DNA of 64,000 bases from the NCBI GenBank assembly GCA_023414875.1, contig JAEZMV010000017.1:62001-126000 (forward strand). Direction: 5' to 3'. How positions within the stretch are numbered: the stretch's first letter is position 1; each line of letters starts with the position of its first letter. Below, one piece after another: positions 61,902 through 64,000 of this stretch. Below the pieces are notes generated by a model that worked only from the letters and a program-made list of their open reading frames with translations, was not told the DNA's origin and did no database searches. The DNA comes from Bacillota bacterium (GTDB lineage: Bacteria; Bacillota; Clostridia; Lachnospirales; Lachnospiraceae). The position numbers were made by a program, and so were the translations under genes.

Positions 61902-62387
61902 ATGAAAGCATTTGGTACAGTACACAAATATGGTGATAATGTAGATACCGATGTCATTATTCCGGCACGGTATCTTAACTCCTCCGATCCGAAGGAGCTT
62001 GCTACAAAATGTATGGTTGATATTGATAAGGAGTTTGTTAATCGCGTAAAAACTGGTGATATTATGGTCGCAAATAAGAATTTTGGCTGCGGTTCCTCGA
62101 GAGAACATGCACCGATTGCGATTAAAGCTTCCGGCATCAGCTGCGTTATCGCGGAAACCTTTGCTAGAATTTTTTATCGTAATGCAATTAACATAGGCCT
62201 ACCAATCATTGAATGCCCTGAGGCTGCTAAGGAAATCGAAGCAGGTGACCAAGTTGAGATCGATTTTGATAATGGAATGATTTATGACAGGACAAAAGGC
62301 ACTAGCTATCAAGGTCAGGCATTTCCGGAATTTATGCAAAAGATTATCAAAGCTGAAGGTCTGATTAATTATATTAATAATAAGTAG
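61902..62387 (+). CDS. leuD: 3-isopropylmalate dehydratase, small subunit
   Basis: 161 aa. The swivel-domain signature 'YGDNVDTDVIIPARYL' and 'NFGCGSSREHAPIAIKA' are present. The ATG at 61902 follows GGAGG at 6 bp. The 69-bp gap after leuC holds two small hairpins (TGCATC-GATGCA and GCCGTC-GGCGGC) and may act in mRNA processing. Confidence 0.95.
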   Translation: MKAFGTVHKYGDNVDTDVIIPARYLNSSDPKELATKCMVDIDKEFVNRVKTGDIMVANKNFGCGSSREHAPIAIKASGISCVIAETFARIFYRNAINIGLPIIECPEAAKEIEAGDQVEIDFDNGMIYDRTKGTSYQGQAFPEFMQKIIKAEGLINYINNK

Positions 62388-62412
62388 TCAGGTTATCGAT
62401 GAATTAACACAG

Positions 62413-62455
62413 AGGAGGAGTTCCAAAATGTCTATTGGCATTGGAAGCCCTCCTT
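62413..62455 (+). terminator. Terminator of the leu operon
   Basis: AGGAGG, TTCCAA and the complements TTGGAA, CCTCCT form an imperfect stem followed by TTTATCTTTATT, 25 bp after leuD. Confidence 0.7.
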
Positions 62456-62543
62456 TATCTTTATTATAAGCAGTACTTTGGAACACTTTCCATTCATCTG
62501 TCATAATGTGAAATAGAACTTCTTATAGGTGATGGTAATTGTT

Positions 62544-63281
62544 ATGAATGGTACATTGCAATATACGATCAGACCATATGATACCATATGGATGCTGGCA
62601 CAAGTATTCAACACAACAGTTGATTCAATCATGGAATTAAATCCGGGAATAGAACCGAGAAATCTTATGATAGGGCAAGTGATAACGATAAGACCCGGAT
62701 ATCAGTACTATCCTTCATATTCGGAGGAAATGGACGAAAACATTGATATGGGTCAGGATATGGAGGATCTTACAGGATATTTTCGTATGCTTTGGGAGCA
62801 ACATGTTATGTGGACTAGAATAGCAGTTATGGCAATTCTGTATGACCTTCCAGGCACGGACCTTATTATTCAAAGATTACTACGTAATCCGGCTGACTTT
62901 GCTAATGCACTGGAACCCTTTTATGGAGCTGAAGCTGCCAAAGAGTTTGAAAGATTATTTACAGAGCACCTTACAATTGCAGCTGAAATTGTTAAAGCAG
63001 CAAAAGCTGGTAACAATGAATCAGTAGCGGCAGCGGACCAGAGGTGGCGTGAAAATGCCGATCAGATTGCAGCACTTCTAAGTACCATGAATCCATATTG
63101 GAGCGAAGATGATTGGAGTGCAATGTTAAATGAACATTTGGATTTATTAGCTGCCAATGTAGCCGCTTCGGTTGCCGGTAATCTAGAAGAGAGCATTAAT
63201 GGATTCGACAAAATAGAAATGCAGGCTCTTGAGATGGCTGATATGATGTCAGAAGGAATCGCAATGCAATTTCCTGATTAA
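62544..63281 (+). CDS. LysM-domain protein
   Basis: 245 aa. A LysM domain (about 6-50, 'YTIRPYDTIWMLAQVFNTTV', 'PRNLMIGQVITIRPG') binds peptidoglycan or chitin-like sugars. A 180-residue all-helical domain follows, with a repeated H/W-rich pattern ('LWEQHVMWTRIAVMAIL', 'LNEHLDLLAANVAASVAGN'). No signal peptide is visible. Several starts are possible (62529 GTG, 62532, 62544); 62544 is chosen because AGGTGAT lies 10 bp upstream. It could be a spore- or wall-associated protein; not certain. Confidence 0.75.
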   Translation: MNGTLQYTIRPYDTIWMLAQVFNTTVDSIMELNPGIEPRNLMIGQVITIRPGYQYYPSYSEEMDENIDMGQDMEDLTGYFRMLWEQHVMWTRIAVMAILYDLPGTDLIIQRLLRNPADFANALEPFYGAEAAKEFERLFTEHLTIAAEIVKAAKAGNNESVAAADQRWRENADQIAALLSTMNPYWSEDDWSAMLNEHLDLLAANVAASVAGNLEESINGFDKIEMQALEMADMMSEGIAMQFPD

Positions 63282-63344
63282 TTATAATCAAACATTTCCG
63301 TCAGTGTCTTCCCTCAAAAGGCATTGACAATATTTAGATAAAGA

Positions 63345-63381
63345 AAGGAACTCATCACTTTTTAGTTGTGGTGAGTTCCTT
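63345..63381 (+). terminator. Terminator of the LysM gene
   Basis: AAGGAACTCATCAC (63345-63358) pairs with GTGGTGAGTTCCTT (63368-63381), including one G-T pair. Confidence 0.8.
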
Positions 63382-63553
63382 GCTTTATGAGCGTTGGACG
63401 GTGATATTTGTATATACTATACATAAAATTTTTGCAAACTTAATAGTTTTGCAATTACCTAAAGAATTTCTTTGTGAGAGGTAACTATTCTGCTGATATA
63501 CAATAAACTGATATTATAAGCATTGATATTATCTGTGTCGAAGGAGTAAAATT

Positions 63554-64000
63554 ATGTTATCTCGCAATGAATTTATTCGCCAATCCTTAGAAACACATCT
63601 CTTTTTTGCTAGGATTATGAAAGAGCATGCATTGTTTCTACAACTAGGTTTTACCCCAAGAGATGAAAAGTTTGCGAAACATGCTGAGGAAATCAGAAAA
63701 GAGTTTGACAAGCTCTATGCTGATGTTATAGCAATTTCTAATGGTGTAGTCAGTCATGATTTACTCCAATCAGGAGAAGTAACGACCCAATATACACTGG
63801 AGGCTGAAAAGGCAACAGAATTCTTTACAGGAGTAAAGATAGAAACACAACTTACCGAAGCAGCTAGTAAGCTAGGAAGCGGTAATTGTGTGCTAAATCA
63901 AGCACTTGAGCGCAGAGTAGTTATGATTAACCGAAGAGCACTTGAGCTTCTGGATGAGATAATACGCTTCAAAACAACCATTTTAAATAATGTATTGGAT
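63554..64000 (+). CDS. DUF2935 protein, 3' end outside window
   Basis: The first 149 codons of an open frame that runs off the window. It begins MLSRNEFIRQSLETHLFFAR and continues 'IMKEHALFLQLGFTPRD', the helical pattern of DUF2935, a Firmicute family with conserved His residues that may bind metal. The ATG at 63554 follows AAGGAG. Function unknown. Confidence 0.75.
   Translation, partial: MLSRNEFIRQSLETHLFFARIMKEHALFLQLGFTPRDEKFAKHAEEIRKEFDKLYADVIAISNGVVSHDLLQSGEVTTQYTLEAEKATEFFTGVKIETQLTEAASKLGSGNCVLNQALERRVVMINRRALELLDEIIRFKTTILNNVLD

Noticed and set aside
1..64000. CRISPR arrays
   Set aside because: No set of regularly spaced identical repeats was seen; the repeats present are single, scattered copies tied to tRNA scars.

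Overview
The window looks like chromosome of a low-GC Firmicute of the class Clostridia, most likely a Lachnospiraceae-type anaerobe. The reasons are strong AGGAGG ribosome sites, frequent TTG starts, small CD3324-type regulators, ECF sigma/anti-sigma pairs, a leuB-leuC-leuD operon and many CPBP, GNAT, VOC and AraC/MerR genes. This placement is inferred from gene content only.

Layout. Both ends and two inner stretches are ordinary housekeeping DNA: aroC (12.3-13.4 kb), a LytTR/kinase/ABC-2 exporter operon (20.6-25.7 kb), an AraC/PfkB-kinase pair (25.7-27.5 kb), and from 54.4 kb rightwards an AraC-nitroreductase operon, mutY, an SH3 lipoprotein, LysR-leuBCD, a LysM protein and a DUF2935 gene cut by the window end. 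The rest (about 1.3-9 kb and 17-54 kb) is accessory DNA: one- to three-gene segments of resistance-like enzymes, regulators, anti-phage genes and mobile-element genes, many of them broken.

The organising feature is tRNA-Gly(GCC). Two complete copies (9086-9157 and 54201-54272, minus strand) are each followed on their 3' side, towards lower coordinates, by a trail of 19-30 nt copies of the tRNA 3' end. All copies have the same orientation, and many carry a terminator hairpin like the one behind an intact tRNA. I read these as attachment-site scars from serial integration. At least three families of junction sequence recur beside the scars. Two of them carry paired short direct repeats (GTGCACATA or GGACTCA) that also occur next to the two integrase genes, which lets two small elements be outlined.

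Element 1 (about 42.9-48.6 kb) carries an RNase HI - RnlA - RnlB operon, a MobV-type oriT, a frameshifted mobV relaxase and a frameshifted tyrosine integrase. It reads as a small mobilizable element that delivered an RnlAB toxin-antitoxin system together with its own RNase HI. Element 2 (about 49.6-54.0 kb) carries a decayed abiH, an XRE regulator, a stem-loop with the circovirus-type nonanucleotide TAGTATTAC, five TGAGACA iterons, a damaged CRESS-type Rep (HUH endonuclease plus superfamily 3 helicase) and an intact tyrosine integrase. Left-end remnants at 37.3, 41.5 and 48.6 kb belong to relatives that lost their integrases and now hold one to a few cargo genes.

Other points of note are two CD3324-type genes that each sit behind a long inverted repeat with pseudoknot topology, two XRE/membrane-protein modules with operators laid over their promoters, two MerR promoters with the 19-bp spacer, a secreted protein made of two tandem metallo-beta-lactamase-fold domains, and an AraC-papain-like fusion.
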